Below are positions 17,363-25,875 of a stretch of 64,000 bases of DNA, in pieces. The DNA lies in NCBI RefSeq assembly GCF_000708715.2, contig NZ_JENB01000001.1, positions 186,001-250,000 on the forward strand, read 5' to 3'. This DNA is from Pseudomonas putida W15Oct28. GTDB lineage: Bacteria; Pseudomonadota; Gammaproteobacteria; Pseudomonadales; Pseudomonadaceae. Made by a program: the position numbers and the translations under genes. Within the stretch, counting starts at the first letter, position 1. The number at the start of each line of letters is the position of its first letter. The notes under the pieces are model-generated. The model made no database searches. It worked only from the letters and a program-made list of their open reading frames with translations, and was not told the DNA's origin.

Positions 17363-17421
17363 CTGCGAAATAGAAAATAATTGAAACTATTACTGCAAGC
17401 CCAATCAAGGACTAACCACCA

Positions 17422-17772
17422 ATGCATGGAGACTACTTGACAAATAGCACAGCCCACACTGCACTCGAGCAGTTGTTTACTGACGCCTTCACACAGACAG
17501 TCAGCAAATATAAGGACCACGCAAACCTCATAGCCCCTTTCTACAGGACTACATTCGACAACGGACAACCCTTCGGCGATGCAAATCCTATATTTTCAGC
17601 TAGAGACATAGAACGAAAGAAAATAATCCGAATCATCATAGAGGATGAAGTGGACAAAATATCCACAGATTACAAGAATACCGACTACGGAGAAGAGACC
17701 ATAGTATTTGGCGGGATAGCTAACCTTCCAGAACTCATAGCCACCCTAAAGGAATGGACTAGAGCTCCCTAA
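17422..17772 (+). CDS. Intact immunity-like protein, paralogue of the broken gene at 16485
   Basis: 116 aa, acidic, soluble, AT-rich. LEQLFTDAFTQTVSKY, then FGDANPIFSARD and IIRIIIEDEVDKIS align with the pseudogene at 16485-16889. It has no adjacent toxin: the upstream gene is a relic. Orphan immunity genes retained after toxin loss are common in Rhs and CDI loci, where they protect against kin carrying that toxin. No named domain could be assigned. Confidence 0.65.
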   Translation: MHGDYLTNSTAHTALEQLFTDAFTQTVSKYKDHANLIAPFYRTTFDNGQPFGDANPIFSARDIERKKIIRIIIEDEVDKISTDYKNTDYGEETIVFGGIANLPELIATLKEWTRAP

Positions 17773-17864
17773 CACCAACACCAAACCAACACCAAAACCC
17801 TCAACTATGAAAATAGACTATAAAACCCACGCCACTTAAAAACATCAACCCGGAGATTTAGCCA

Positions 17865-18140
17865 ATGATAGAACTCGAAAACATAAGTGCATGGGGCACA
17901 GAGGTAGGTAGCGAGAAACCTATAAGACTCGACGAAATATCAATACTAACAACGCCAACAATGATTCGAAGCCTAGGTGCTTTCTTGATAAACGCGGCAT
18001 TTGAAATGGAGAAAAACGAAATCGAGCACATACACCTTCAAGATCTATCTTCAAATTTCTCCCAAACCAATCACATAGACATAATCCTGATTAACCAAAA
18101 TATGACAAAACAAACCAGAGCTGACAAAGCTAAAACCTAA
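17865..18140 (+). CDS. Imm32-like small immunity protein
   Basis: 91 aa, with a Shine-Dalgarno GGAG 12 bp upstream. The pattern MIELENISAWGTEVG, then ELDEISILTTP-type text, an amphipathic helix with AAFEMEKNE and a final HIHLQD is what I remember for the Imm32 family of polymorphic-toxin immunity proteins. The residues after 80 (MTKQTRADKAKT) look like a frayed end, so the gene may have lost its last codons. Orphan: no toxin is next to it. Confidence 0.55.
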   Translation: MIELENISAWGTEVGSEKPIRLDEISILTTPTMIRSLGAFLINAAFEMEKNEIEHIHLQDLSSNFSQTNHIDIILINQNMTKQTRADKAKT

Positions 18141-18161
18141 ATAATCACATGAGTAATTTAA

Positions 18162-18425
18162 ATGAAAAATATCGTACGCCTCGGAGACTCGACCACCCAT
18201 GGCGGCCTGGTAGTCGAATCTATCCCCCACACCAATCTCAACGGTAAGCCCATGGCCGGCAAAGGTAATATGGTGTCCTGCCCGCTGTGCAAAGGCATCT
18301 TCCCGATTATCGAAGGTAGCAGCACCTACAGGGTCAACGGTACGCCTGTGGCATTGGACGGGATGAAAACGGCTTGCGGGGCTAACTTGATTGCCAGCAT
18401 TTCCCACGGCAGTGTGCACGGCTGA
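18162..18425 (+). CDS. PAAR-domain protein (type VI secretion spike tip)
   Basis: 87 aa, a single PAAR domain: VRLGDSTTHGGLV near the N-terminus, then PMAGKGNMVSCPLCKG, and VALDGMKTACGANLIAS with the expected His and Cys metal ligands. PAAR proteins sharpen the VgrG spike and link it to effectors such as Rhs toxins. Base composition returns to the genomic norm here. It lies 21 bp behind the Imm32-like gene. No VgrG, Tss or full rhs gene is in the window, so this is a satellite effector locus. Confidence 0.9.
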   Translation: MKNIVRLGDSTTHGGLVVESIPHTNLNGKPMAGKGNMVSCPLCKGIFPIIEGSSTYRVNGTPVALDGMKTACGANLIASISHGSVHG

Positions 18426-18460
18426 AACACGATTTGAATTGCTCGTGAAAAACCCAAAGA

Positions 18461-18481
18461 GGGGGCTTGTTGGCAGCCCCC
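18461..18481 (+). terminator. Hairpin behind the PAAR gene
   Basis: GGGGGCT and AGCCCCC are separated by TGTTGGC, giving a strong stem 36 bp after the PAAR stop codon. The T-tract is poor (TTGGTGATGCTT). Confidence 0.6.
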
Positions 18482-18615
18482 TTGGTGATGCTTCCTGCGA
18501 ATGCCGGGGTGAGAAAACGCACTAACTCTCGGGACCTGCCCTGCAGCGGCTCGCGCTCACTGGCCACCAACATGACTTTTTGCTCTGAGAGGAACCATGG
18601 AGGCCCACGCCCGAC

Positions 18616-19476
18616 CTATAGCAGATGCAAAAATACCGCACCAAGCAAAACGAGGCCCACACCCAGAAGCTGCCCTGACACTAAACGCTCTTTATAGAAC
18701 ACATAGCCGAGCAAGGCCGCCACTCCACCAGAAAGCGTACTAATAACAGTGACAACAGCAATAGAGCCCTCAAGTACCCCAAATGAAAACGCTGCAAAAC
18801 CACCCAGATTGAAAAGACTCGCTCCGCTCAAGGCGCCATAATCCTTTAAGGTCAAATTGTTACACCCTCGAAAATCACGATACATAAGCAACAGAAACAG
18901 CGTGCCCACGCAGTAGTTCAACCAGAGCATATTGATTGGCCCAATAGCGGGCAGTGCATATTTACCTTGAACCCAGAAACTGACGCCGTAACACCCAGCA
19001 GCCACGAGCGCAAAAACAATCGCCTGCCCTTCGCGACGGTTCAAACGAGAGTTGGGATTGCTATGCCCCAGGCCCACAGCCATCACACCAAATGCACAGA
19101 TAGCGATGCCAAGAAACTGATAAGCAGTCAAGCGTTCACCCCCTGCCCAGGCCAAGACCGTTGTGACAATACCGTAGGACGTGACCAGCGGTGCAACAAT
19201 TGCTGTGCGCCCCTGAGTTAACGCCCTGGTCAGGGAAAGAGCACCGAGTAGCGTCAACACCGCCGCGACAAGACAGATGATCATGGATACGACACTGACT
19301 GCGACAATCGAATTAAAGCTGCTTGTTTGCAAAGCAACAAAGCTCAGGACAATCAGGCCTATTATCTGGCTGTAGAGCACTGAGCGCCTGATACCGAGCG
19401 ACCTGCCGTTTACACTTACCAAATAGTCTGTGACACCCCAGCACACAGCCGCCAACAACCCCATTATTACATCCAC
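18616..19476 (-). CDS. DMT-superfamily transporter (EamA-type)
   Basis: 286 aa with ten predicted hydrophobic helices in two homologous halves (about 1-135 and 145-286), as in EamA-domain exporters of small metabolites. It starts MDVIMGLLAAVCWGVTDYLV; the second half begins GQAIVFALVAAGCYGVSFW. It is lower in GC than the flanking catabolic genes but less AT-rich than the Rhs island. It is monocistronic and convergent with the PAAR gene. Substrate unknown. Confidence 0.85.
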   Translation of the reverse strand: MDVIMGLLAAVCWGVTDYLVSVNGRSLGIRRSVLYSQIIGLIVLSFVALQTSSFNSIVAVSVVSMIICLVAAVLTLLGALSLTRALTQGRTAIVAPLVTSYGIVTTVLAWAGGERLTAYQFLGIAICAFGVMAVGLGHSNPNSRLNRREGQAIVFALVAAGCYGVSFWVQGKYALPAIGPINMLWLNYCVGTLFLLLMYRDFRGCNNLTLKDYGALSGASLFNLGGFAAFSFGVLEGSIAVVTVISTLSGGVAALLGYVFYKERLVSGQLLGVGLVLLGAVFLHLL

Positions 19477-19725
19477 ACTGATTCCCCTTGCCTTTATCTA
19501 GCGTGTCTCTCCTCGCCCACACTATTTGCGCTCGCGACCAATTCATTCAATAAGCCGACTGATAAGGCTGTCAACACCCCAAATACGAGCGGAAGTTACA
19601 AACTCATCGCAAAGGAATCACCTGACAACAAAAAGAATAAATATCCTACAAAACTAACGACTGATTCAGTCCTTCCTTCGATTACTCACATAAATTGCAA
19701 TCCAAATGGCACAGGCTGCGCCCGT

Positions 19726-19750
19726 GTTCGCGGGCAAGCCCGCTCCTACA
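19726..19750. repeat. Solitary REP unit
   Basis: GTTCGCGGGCAAGCCCGCTCCTACA is a single REP palindrome in the 504-bp region between the DMT gene and vanA. The rest of that region is AT-rich with no ORF, until the van regulatory sites. Confidence 0.75.
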
Positions 19751-19853
19751 CCGACCGCATTAGCCGATTTCGCAGGCGCCCTTCTGACCTGGTGACGTGC
19801 TGCTGAAGCCGCCCTCACCTCACCGTAGGGTGAATTTCCGCACCCTAGAGTCA

Positions 19854-19863
19854 ATGGATCCAT
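19854..19863. promoter_or_regulatory. VanR operator, distal copy
   Basis: ATGGATCCAT is a perfect 10-bp palindrome. An almost identical site overlaps the vanA -10 region, 86 bp downstream (about eight helical turns centre to centre), which would allow looping. Caulobacter VanR binds ATTGGATCCAAT (remembered), which shares the TGGATCCA core. Confidence 0.75.
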
Positions 19864-19911
19864 GAAAAATCCGATAATCGCACAAAACCCGCAAAACACT
19901 GCTTACACGTA

Positions 19912-19941
19912 TTGACCGCACGACTCCGCCACGGCTCTAAT
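19912..19941 (+). promoter_or_regulatory. vanAB promoter (sigma-70 type)
   Basis: TTGACC (19912-19917) and TCTAAT (19936-19941) are separated by 18 bp. The operator palindrome AATGGATCCATT begins inside the -10 hexamer, so repressor binding would block open-complex formation. The 5' leader to ATG 19981 is about 32 nt. Confidence 0.65.
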
Positions 19942-19950
19942 GGATCCATT
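19939..19950. promoter_or_regulatory. VanR operator overlapping the vanA -10
   Basis: AATGGATCCATT is a perfect 12-bp palindrome. It overlaps the -10 and the transcription start of vanAB. Its repressor is most likely encoded by the GntR gene at 22018-22731. Confidence 0.8.
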
Positions 19951-19980
19951 AAATAAAAACAAAACCCTGGAGAGCCTCCC

Positions 19981-21048
19981 ATGTACCCCAAAAACACCTG
20001 GTACGTCGCCTGCACCCCCGATGAGATCGCCACCAAGCCGCTGGGCCGGCAGATCTGCGGGGAAAAGATCGTGTTCTACCGTGCCCAGGAGAACAAAGTG
20101 GCCGCCGTCGAGGACTTTTGCCCGCACCGTGGCGCACCGTTGTCGCTGGGCTATGTAGAAGACGGCAACCTGGTGTGTGGCTACCACGGCCTGGTCATGG
20201 GCTGCGATGGCAAGACCGTGTCGATGCCGGGCCAGCGTGTGCGGGGATTTCCTTGCAACAAGACCTTCGCCGCCGTCGAGCGCTATGGCTTTATCTGGGT
20301 CTGGCCCGGCGACCAGGCGCAGGCCGACCCGGCGCTGATTCCGCACCTTGAATGGGCGGTGAATGATGAGTGGGCCTACGGTGGCGGCCTGTTCCACATC
20401 GGCTGCGACTACCGCCTGATGATCGACAACCTGATGGACCTCACCCACGAAACCTACGTGCACGCTTCCAGCATCGGCCAGAAGGAAATCGACGAGGCGC
20501 CGCCTGTCACCACCGTCACCGGCGACGAGGTGGTCACCTCGCGGCACATGGAAAACATCATGGCCCCGCCCTTCTGGCGCATGGCCCTGCGTGGCAACGG
20601 GCTGGCCGACGATGTGCCGGTGGACCGCTGGCAGATCTGCCGCTTCACCCCGCCCAGCCATGTGCTGATCGAAGTGGGCGTGGCGCATGCGGGCAAGGGT
20701 GGCTACCACGCGGAGGCGCAGCACAAGGCGTCGAGCATCGTGGTGGATTTCATCACCCCGGAAACCGACACCTCGATCTGGTACTTCTGGGGCATGGCGC
20801 GCAACTTCGCCGCGCACGACCAGACCCTCACCGACAACATCCGTGAGGGCCAGGGCAAGATTTTCAGTGAAGACCTGGAGATGCTCGAGCGCCAGCAACA
20901 GAACCTGCTGGCCTACCCCGAGCGCAACCTGCTGAAGCTGAACATCGATGCTGGCGGCGTGCAGTCGCGCAAGGTGCTGGAGCGGATCATCGCCAAAGAG
21001 CGTGCGCCGCAACCGCAACTGATCGCTACCAGCGCCACCCCTGCCTGA
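19981..21048 (+). CDS. vanA: Vanillate O-demethylase, oxygenase subunit
   Basis: 355 aa. Rieske non-haem iron oxygenase that removes the methyl of vanillate as formaldehyde, giving protocatechuate. The Rieske 2Fe-2S ligands are Cys47/His49 (CPHRGAPLSLG) and Cys66/His69 (CGYHGL). The mononuclear iron site lies in the DNLMDLTHETYVH stretch near residues 150-165. The strong leader CTGGAGAGCC precedes ATG 19981. It is followed by vanB after 12 bp. Expression is expected to be repressed by VanR through two GGATCC-centred operators and induced by vanillate. Confidence 0.95.
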   Translation: MYPKNTWYVACTPDEIATKPLGRQICGEKIVFYRAQENKVAAVEDFCPHRGAPLSLGYVEDGNLVCGYHGLVMGCDGKTVSMPGQRVRGFPCNKTFAAVERYGFIWVWPGDQAQADPALIPHLEWAVNDEWAYGGGLFHIGCDYRLMIDNLMDLTHETYVHASSIGQKEIDEAPPVTTVTGDEVVTSRHMENIMAPPFWRMALRGNGLADDVPVDRWQICRFTPPSHVLIEVGVAHAGKGGYHAEAQHKASSIVVDFITPETDTSIWYFWGMARNFAAHDQTLTDNIREGQGKIFSEDLEMLERQQQNLLAYPERNLLKLNIDAGGVQSRKVLERIIAKERAPQPQLIATSATPA

Positions 21049-21060
21049 GGAACAGCCGAC

Positions 21061-22011
21061 ATGATCGATGCCGTAGTGGTATCCCGTAACGATGAAGCGC
21101 AGGGTATTTGCAGCTTCGAGCTGGCGGCAGCGGATGGCAGCCTGCTGCCGGCGTTCAGCGCCGGTGCGCATATCGACGTGCACTTGCCCGATGGGCTGGT
21201 GCGCCAGTATTCGCTGTGCAACCACCCCGAAGAACGCCACCGCTACCTGATTGGTGTGCTCAACGACCCGGCTTCGCGGGGCGGCTCACGCAGCCTGCAC
21301 GAGCAGGTGCAGGCCGGCGCACGGCTGCGCATCAGCGCGCCGCGCAACCTGTTCCCGCTGGCCGAGGGGTCGCAGCGCAGCCTGTTGTTTGCCGGCGGCA
21401 TCGGCATTACCCCGATCCTGTGCATGGCCGAGCAACTGTCCCACAGCGGCCATGACTTCGAGCTGCACTACTGCGCACGCTCCAGCGAGCGGGCGGCCTT
21501 TGTCGAGCGTATTCGCAACGCGCCGTTCGCTGATCGCCTGTTCGTGCACTTTGACGAGCAACCGGAAACCGCACTGGATATCGCCCGGGTGCTGGGCAAC
21601 CCGCTAGAGAGTGTGCACCTGTATGTTTGCGGGCCTGGCGGGTTCATGCAGCATGTGCTGGACAGCGCCAAGGGGCTGGGCTGGCAGGAGGCCAACCTGC
21701 ACCGCGAGTACTTTGCAGCGGCGCCAGTGGATGCCAGCAACGACGGCAGTTTCTCGGTGCAGGTGGGCAGCACGGGGCAGGTGTTCGAGGTGCCAGCGGA
21801 CCAGACCGTGGTGCAGGTGCTGGAACAGCACGGTATCGAGATTGCCATGTCGTGCGAGCAGGGTATTTGCGGCACCTGCCTGACCCGTGTGCTGCAGGGT
21901 ACGCCGGACCACCGCGACATGTTCCTCACCGAAGAGGAGCAGGCGCTGAACGATCAGTTCACGCCCTGCTGCTCGCGCTCGAAAACGCCGCTGCTGGTGC
22001 TGGATATCTGA
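21061..22011 (+). CDS. vanB: Vanillate O-demethylase, reductase subunit
   Basis: 316 aa. Class IA reductase that passes electrons from NADH through flavin and a 2Fe-2S centre to VanA. Order: ferredoxin reductase-type FAD/FMN domain (RQYSLCN, about residues 45-50), NAD-binding domain (LLFAGGIGITPILCMAEQL, about 108-125; YVCGPGGFM) and a C-terminal plant-type ferredoxin (CEQGICGTCL plus CC near 305). In operon with vanA; it ends 6 bp before the convergent vanR gene. Confidence 0.95.
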   Translation: MIDAVVVSRNDEAQGICSFELAAADGSLLPAFSAGAHIDVHLPDGLVRQYSLCNHPEERHRYLIGVLNDPASRGGSRSLHEQVQAGARLRISAPRNLFPLAEGSQRSLLFAGGIGITPILCMAEQLSHSGHDFELHYCARSSERAAFVERIRNAPFADRLFVHFDEQPETALDIARVLGNPLESVHLYVCGPGGFMQHVLDSAKGLGWQEANLHREYFAAAPVDASNDGSFSVQVGSTGQVFEVPADQTVVQVLEQHGIEIAMSCEQGICGTCLTRVLQGTPDHRDMFLTEEEQALNDQFTPCCSRSKTPLLVLDI

Positions 22012-22017
22012 ACCGGT

Positions 22018-22731
22018 TTACGACGAGGGCAGGATAACCTTCATGCCCGCGTCTGCCGTTGCCCCGCCAAAGGTCTCTGCGTAACGCAAGGTGGCATTGG
22101 CATGCTCGCGCATAATCGCTTCGGCGCGGGCACCCTGGCGGTTGCTCAGGGCGTCGAACACTGCGTGGTGCTGCATATGGGCGAAGTTGAAGCGCCGGTA
22201 TTCGCGGGCCAGGTCATGGCGGTCCACTGCCAATGCGGTGACCGACGCGAAAGGCAGGTGGTCGTTGCGCGCCAGGGCATCGGCGATGGCCGGGTTGTGG
22301 CTGGCTTCGATGATCACCTGGTGAAAGCGCATGTTCAGGTCGTGGTAGGCCTGCAGGTCTTCTTCGGTCACAAAGCCCTTGTCGAACAGCTGGTCGCCAT
22401 CGACCAGGCACTGTTGCAGCGCCGCGCGTGCTTGCGCTGACAAGCCACGCTCTGCGGCCTGGCGAGCGGCCAACCCCTCCAGTACACCACGCACCTCGAC
22501 CGCGCCAGCGATATCCTCGGCGCTGACCGAGCGCACCTGAAACCCCCGGCCGCCGAAGCGCACCAGCAGGCCTTCCTGCTCAAGGGTACGAAACGCCATG
22601 CGCACTGGCATGCGTGAGACGCCGAACAGTTCGGCGGTGGGGACTTCCATCAGGCGCTCGCCGGCCGCCAGCTCGCCCGAGGCGATCATCTTGCGCAGCG
22701 CAACCAGCACCATTTGACCGGGTTTGCTCAT
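22018..22731 (-). CDS. vanR: GntR/FadR-family repressor VanR
   Basis: 237 aa. The N-terminal winged helix (about 5-70, GERLMEVPTAELFGVSRMPVRMAFRTLEQEGLL) is followed by an all-helical FCD effector domain with the metal-site histidines in DLNMRFHQVI and HHAVFDAL. It is convergent with vanAB. In Pseudomonas, Caulobacter and Acinetobacter a FadR-type VanR represses vanAB until vanillate binds. Candidate operators with TGGATCCA cores lie at the vanA promoter and, strikingly, also at 31384 and 31544 in front of the transporter 9 kb away. Confidence 0.88.
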   Translation of the reverse strand: MSKPGQMVLVALRKMIASGELAAGERLMEVPTAELFGVSRMPVRMAFRTLEQEGLLVRFGGRGFQVRSVSAEDIAGAVEVRGVLEGLAARQAAERGLSAQARAALQQCLVDGDQLFDKGFVTEEDLQAYHDLNMRFHQVIIEASHNPAIADALARNDHLPFASVTALAVDRHDLAREYRRFNFAHMQHHAVFDALSNRQGARAEAIMREHANATLRYAETFGGATADAGMKVILPSS

Positions 22732-22850
22732 CCAGGCTTCTTCCAGGGGCGTGAGCGGGCATCTTAGCGCAAGGCGGAGGGTTGCTACAGGCCTGTTCAG
22801 CGTGCACCACCGTGCTGGCTTAAGCCACGAGTGGTGCCTGCCGCGTTACC

Positions 22851-22937
22851 CTGTGGGAGCGGGCGTGCCCGCGAAGAATTCGACGCGCTGCATGGCACCG
22901 GCTACGCCGGTGTTCGCGGGCACGCCCGCTCCCACAG
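22851..22937. repeat. REP doublet (REPIN)
   Basis: CTGTGGGAGCGGGCGTGCCCGCGAAGAATT and its mirror TTCGCGGGCACGCCCGCTCCCACAG enclose an ATGGCACCGGCTACGCCGGTG inner hairpin. It fills the space between the vanR promoter and the end of the porin gene. Confidence 0.9.
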
Positions 22938-23012
22938 TGATCGCGCTAACGTTTAGATTTTGCGCAGGACAGTTGTTCCCACCAGGGCCGTACGCATCAG
23001 GGATATTGCTGC

Positions 23013-24266
23013 TTACAGTGTCAGGGGATAGCTGACGATCAGGCGAGTCTGGTCGAAGTCGCTGTTGAAGCTGCGCCGGTTGGTCGCGTTGTTCAGGCGG
23101 ATGTTGAGGTTCTTCAAGGTCCCGCTCTGGAACGTGTAGTTCACCTCGGTATCGCGCTCCCACTCCTTGCCATTGCTGCCCGCCGCCGTGGTTGCATTCT
23201 CACCATGCCCGTAACGCACCATGGCCAGCAGCCCCGGCACACCCAGCGCGGCAAAGTTGTAGTCGTAGCGCACTTGCCACGAGCGCTCGTCGGCGTTGCT
23301 GAAGTTGCCGTTGAACATGTCGTTGCCCAAGGTGCGGCCGCTGCTGCCGTACACCGACATCCACTGGCTGTCACCACTGACCTTCTGCAAGCCCAGGTAC
23401 AGCGTGTGGCCACTGTGCGCGGCCGACAGCAAGGCGTAGCCCGTGCGGCTCTGGATGTCGCCGATGCGTGCCTGGCCATCATCCCGGTCGATGAAGTAAC
23501 CCAGGTTGGCCCCCAGCGTCCACTCGCCCACCCGCTGGCTGTGCAGCAGGTTGAAGTAGCTTTGCTGGTAGATGTCCTCGAGCTGCGAATGCCAGGCGCC
23601 GATCAGGGTGCGCTGCTGGTTGAAGCGGTACTCGGCACCGGCGTAGTTGAAGCCGTCCGAGGTGACCATGGGCGCGGCCCAGGCAGAAAGGTCCTGCATG
23701 TCGGACGAGTTGCGCAGGCTGACCTCGCGGTACTGGCCGGCTTGCAGGCTCAGGCCTTCGATCTCCCGCGAGTCGAGCATGGCGCCCCGGAAGGTTTGCG
23801 GCAGCAGGCGGCCATCGTCGTAGCGCAGCAGCGGAATGTCCGGCAGCAACTCACCCACCTTCAGCTCGGTCGATGAAACACGCAGCTTGGCTGCCAGCCC
23901 GGCGCGGCCATAGTTGTCGGCCGCACGCCCGTCGTCGTGCACCGGCAGCAGTTCGGAGCCGCTGGTACCGCGGCCACTGTCCAGCTTCACGCCGAACATG
24001 GCGATGCCGTCCAGGCCAACACCGATCAGCCCCGGGGTGTAGCCAGAGCTGAACTTGAAGATGAAGCCCTGGGCCCATTCTTCGACTTTGCTCTTGGCCG
24101 CCCCCGGGTCGCGGAAATCGCGGTTGAAGTAGTAGTTGCGCAGGGTCAGCCCGGCCTTGGCATCTTCAAGGAAGCCCCCCTCCTCGGCCCAGGCCGGCAA
24201 ACCCAGGCCAAGCGCCAGCGAAACCGCCAGGGCCGAACGGGCCAGGGTGCAGGTTGTGTGCATCAT
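23013..24266 (-). CDS. OprD-family outer membrane porin
   Basis: 417 aa from ATG 24266, after GGAGAAC. The signal peptide ends at PAWA-EE (about residue 27). The mature part is a typical OprD barrel: FLEDAKAGLTLRNYYFNRDF at the start, alternating beta strands throughout, and FDQTRLIVSYPLTL with the final aromatic/hydrophobic strand. OprD porins let aromatic acids, basic amino acids or similar across the outer membrane. It is the last gene of the minus-strand run mdlC-MFS-aldehyde dehydrogenase-porin, so it probably admits benzoylformate, or vanillate given its closeness to vanR. Confidence 0.9.
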   Translation of the reverse strand: MMHTTCTLARSALAVSLALGLGLPAWAEEGGFLEDAKAGLTLRNYYFNRDFRDPGAAKSKVEEWAQGFIFKFSSGYTPGLIGVGLDGIAMFGVKLDSGRGTSGSELLPVHDDGRAADNYGRAGLAAKLRVSSTELKVGELLPDIPLLRYDDGRLLPQTFRGAMLDSREIEGLSLQAGQYREVSLRNSSDMQDLSAWAAPMVTSDGFNYAGAEYRFNQQRTLIGAWHSQLEDIYQQSYFNLLHSQRVGEWTLGANLGYFIDRDDGQARIGDIQSRTGYALLSAAHSGHTLYLGLQKVSGDSQWMSVYGSSGRTLGNDMFNGNFSNADERSWQVRYDYNFAALGVPGLLAMVRYGHGENATTAAGSNGKEWERDTEVNYTFQSGTLKNLNIRLNNATNRRSFNSDFDQTRLIVSYPLTL

Positions 24267-24385
24267 TATTATTGTTCTCCGCGTTACTTGGGCGCAGCCG
24301 GCCCCCGCAGGCTGCACAGAGCCCGTGGTCGAGAGGCTGCATGAATGCCCGGCCTGGGCCGGGCGCTACTCAGTGGCTTAATGCA

Positions 24386-25861
24386 TCAGAACGGATACTG
24401 ACGCGGCACATGCTGCACGCTGACCCAGTGATCGCGGGTGAACTCGTCGATGGCCCAGTCCCCGTTGAAACGGCCAAGCCCCGAGTTCTTCTCGCCGCCG
24501 AACGGCGCGTTGGCCTCGTCGTTCACCGGGATGTCGTTGATGTGGCTCATGCCCGCACGCACCTGGCGGGCAAAGCGCACGGCGCGCTCCAGGTTGCGGC
24601 TGAATACCGCGCTGGACAGGCCGAATTCGCTGGCATTGGCCAGCTCCAGGGCATGCGCTTCGTCACGCGCGCGCAGCAAGCCCACCAACGGGCCGAAGAT
24701 TTCGTTACGCGCAACGTCCATGTCGACGGTGACCTCGCCATACACATGCGGCGCCAGCAAGTTACCGTCGACCCCGCCCTCGTACAGCGGCTCGGCACCT
24801 TCGCCGCGTGCCAGGCTGATCTTGTCCAGCAGGCCCTGCAATTGCCGGGCATTGATCACCGGCCCGATCACCGTAGCGGGCGAGTCCGGGTCGCCTACCA
24901 CCAGCGCCCTGACACGCTCGACGAAGCGCTGCGCAAAAGCGTCGTAGAGGCTGTCGTCAACGATGATCCGGTTCACTGCCATGCAGATCTGCCCCTGATG
25001 CAGGAACTTGCCGAACACGGCCGCATTCACTGCCTGTTCAACGTCGGCGTCGTCCAGCACCACGAACGGGCTGTTGCCGCCCAGTTCCAGCGCAACGTGC
25101 TTGAGGTGTTCGCCACCGCTGGCAATACGGCCAATGCCGCGCCCGACCGGGGTGGAGCCAGTGAAGGTGATCAGCGCCGGCACCGGGTGCTCGACGAAGG
25201 CATCACCAATGTCGCTGCCCGCGCCCACCACCACGCTAAGTACCCCGGCCGGCAACCCGGCCTCTTCAAAGATGCGTGCCAGCAGCAGGCCGCCGCACAC
25301 CGGGGTGTCGCTGGCAGGCTTGACCACCACGGCATTGCCCAGCGCCAGCGCCGGGGCAATCGAGCGCTGGGTCAAGTGCAGGGGGAAATTCCACGGGCTG
25401 ATCACCCCGACCACCCCCAGGGCACTGCGGTACACGCGGCTTTCCTTGCCCGGCACGTTGGACTCGACAATGCGCCCGTGCACCCGCGACGGGAACGATG
25501 CCGACTCCAGCGCAATTGCCCGCGCCGCGCCCCATTCCAGCTGGGCCTTGAGCCGGGTACTGCCAGACTCGCGAATGATCCACTCGATAATTTCGTCGCG
25601 GCGACGATCAAAGATCGCCACCACTTCGTACAGCACCGCGGCGCGTGCGGCGGGCCCCAGTGCCGCCCATTTAAGCTGTACCCGGGCTGCCGCCTGGTAG
25701 GCGACATCAAGGTCGGCGCGGTTGGCCTGTTCAACCTGCAGCAACAGGTCGTCGTTGTACGGGTTGTGCACGTTCAGGGTCTTGCCGGCACTGCCGGCGC
25801 GCCACTGGCCGGCAATCGGCAGCAGTTGAAGGTCTTGATAACGAGGGCTAATGGCAGACAT
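24386..25861 (-). CDS. Benzaldehyde/vanillin dehydrogenase-type aldehyde dehydrogenase
   Basis: 491 aa from ATG 25861, with AAGGAG 7 bp upstream. NAD-dependent aldehyde dehydrogenase: [25 protein letters not shown], catalytic Glu in ELGGNSPF and catalytic Cys in [10 protein letters not shown]. It resembles the XylC/Vdh group acting on aromatic aldehydes. It starts 15 bp after the MFS gene and belongs to the operon begun by mdlC, so its likely substrate is the benzaldehyde released by benzoylformate decarboxylase; benzoate would be the product. Vanillin as a second substrate is possible because vanAB is next door. Confidence 0.88.
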   Translation of the reverse strand: MSAISPRYQDLQLLPIAGQWRAGSAGKTLNVHNPYNDDLLLQVEQANRADLDVAYQAAARVQLKWAALGPAARAAVLYEVVAIFDRRRDEIIEWIIRESGSTRLKAQLEWGAARAIALESASFPSRVHGRIVESNVPGKESRVYRSALGVVGVISPWNFPLHLTQRSIAPALALGNAVVVKPASDTPVCGGLLLARIFEEAGLPAGVLSVVVGAGSDIGDAFVEHPVPALITFTGSTPVGRGIGRIASGGEHLKHVALELGGNSPFVVLDDADVEQAVNAAVFGKFLHQGQICMAVNRIIVDDSLYDAFAQRFVERVRALVVGDPDSPATVIGPVINARQLQGLLDKISLARGEGAEPLYEGGVDGNLLAPHVYGEVTVDMDVARNEIFGPLVGLLRARDEAHALELANASEFGLSSAVFSRNLERAVRFARQVRAGMSHINDIPVNDEANAPFGGEKNSGLGRFNGDWAIDEFTRDHWVSVQHVPRQYPF

Positions 25862-25875
25862 GCAAGGCTCCTTGG

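Noticed and set aside
18461..19980. Integrase attachment site at the right edge of the Rhs island
   Set aside because: There is no integrase, no tRNA and no direct repeat that I could match between the two sides of the AT-rich region. The locus looks like a recombining rhs cassette, not an integrated element.
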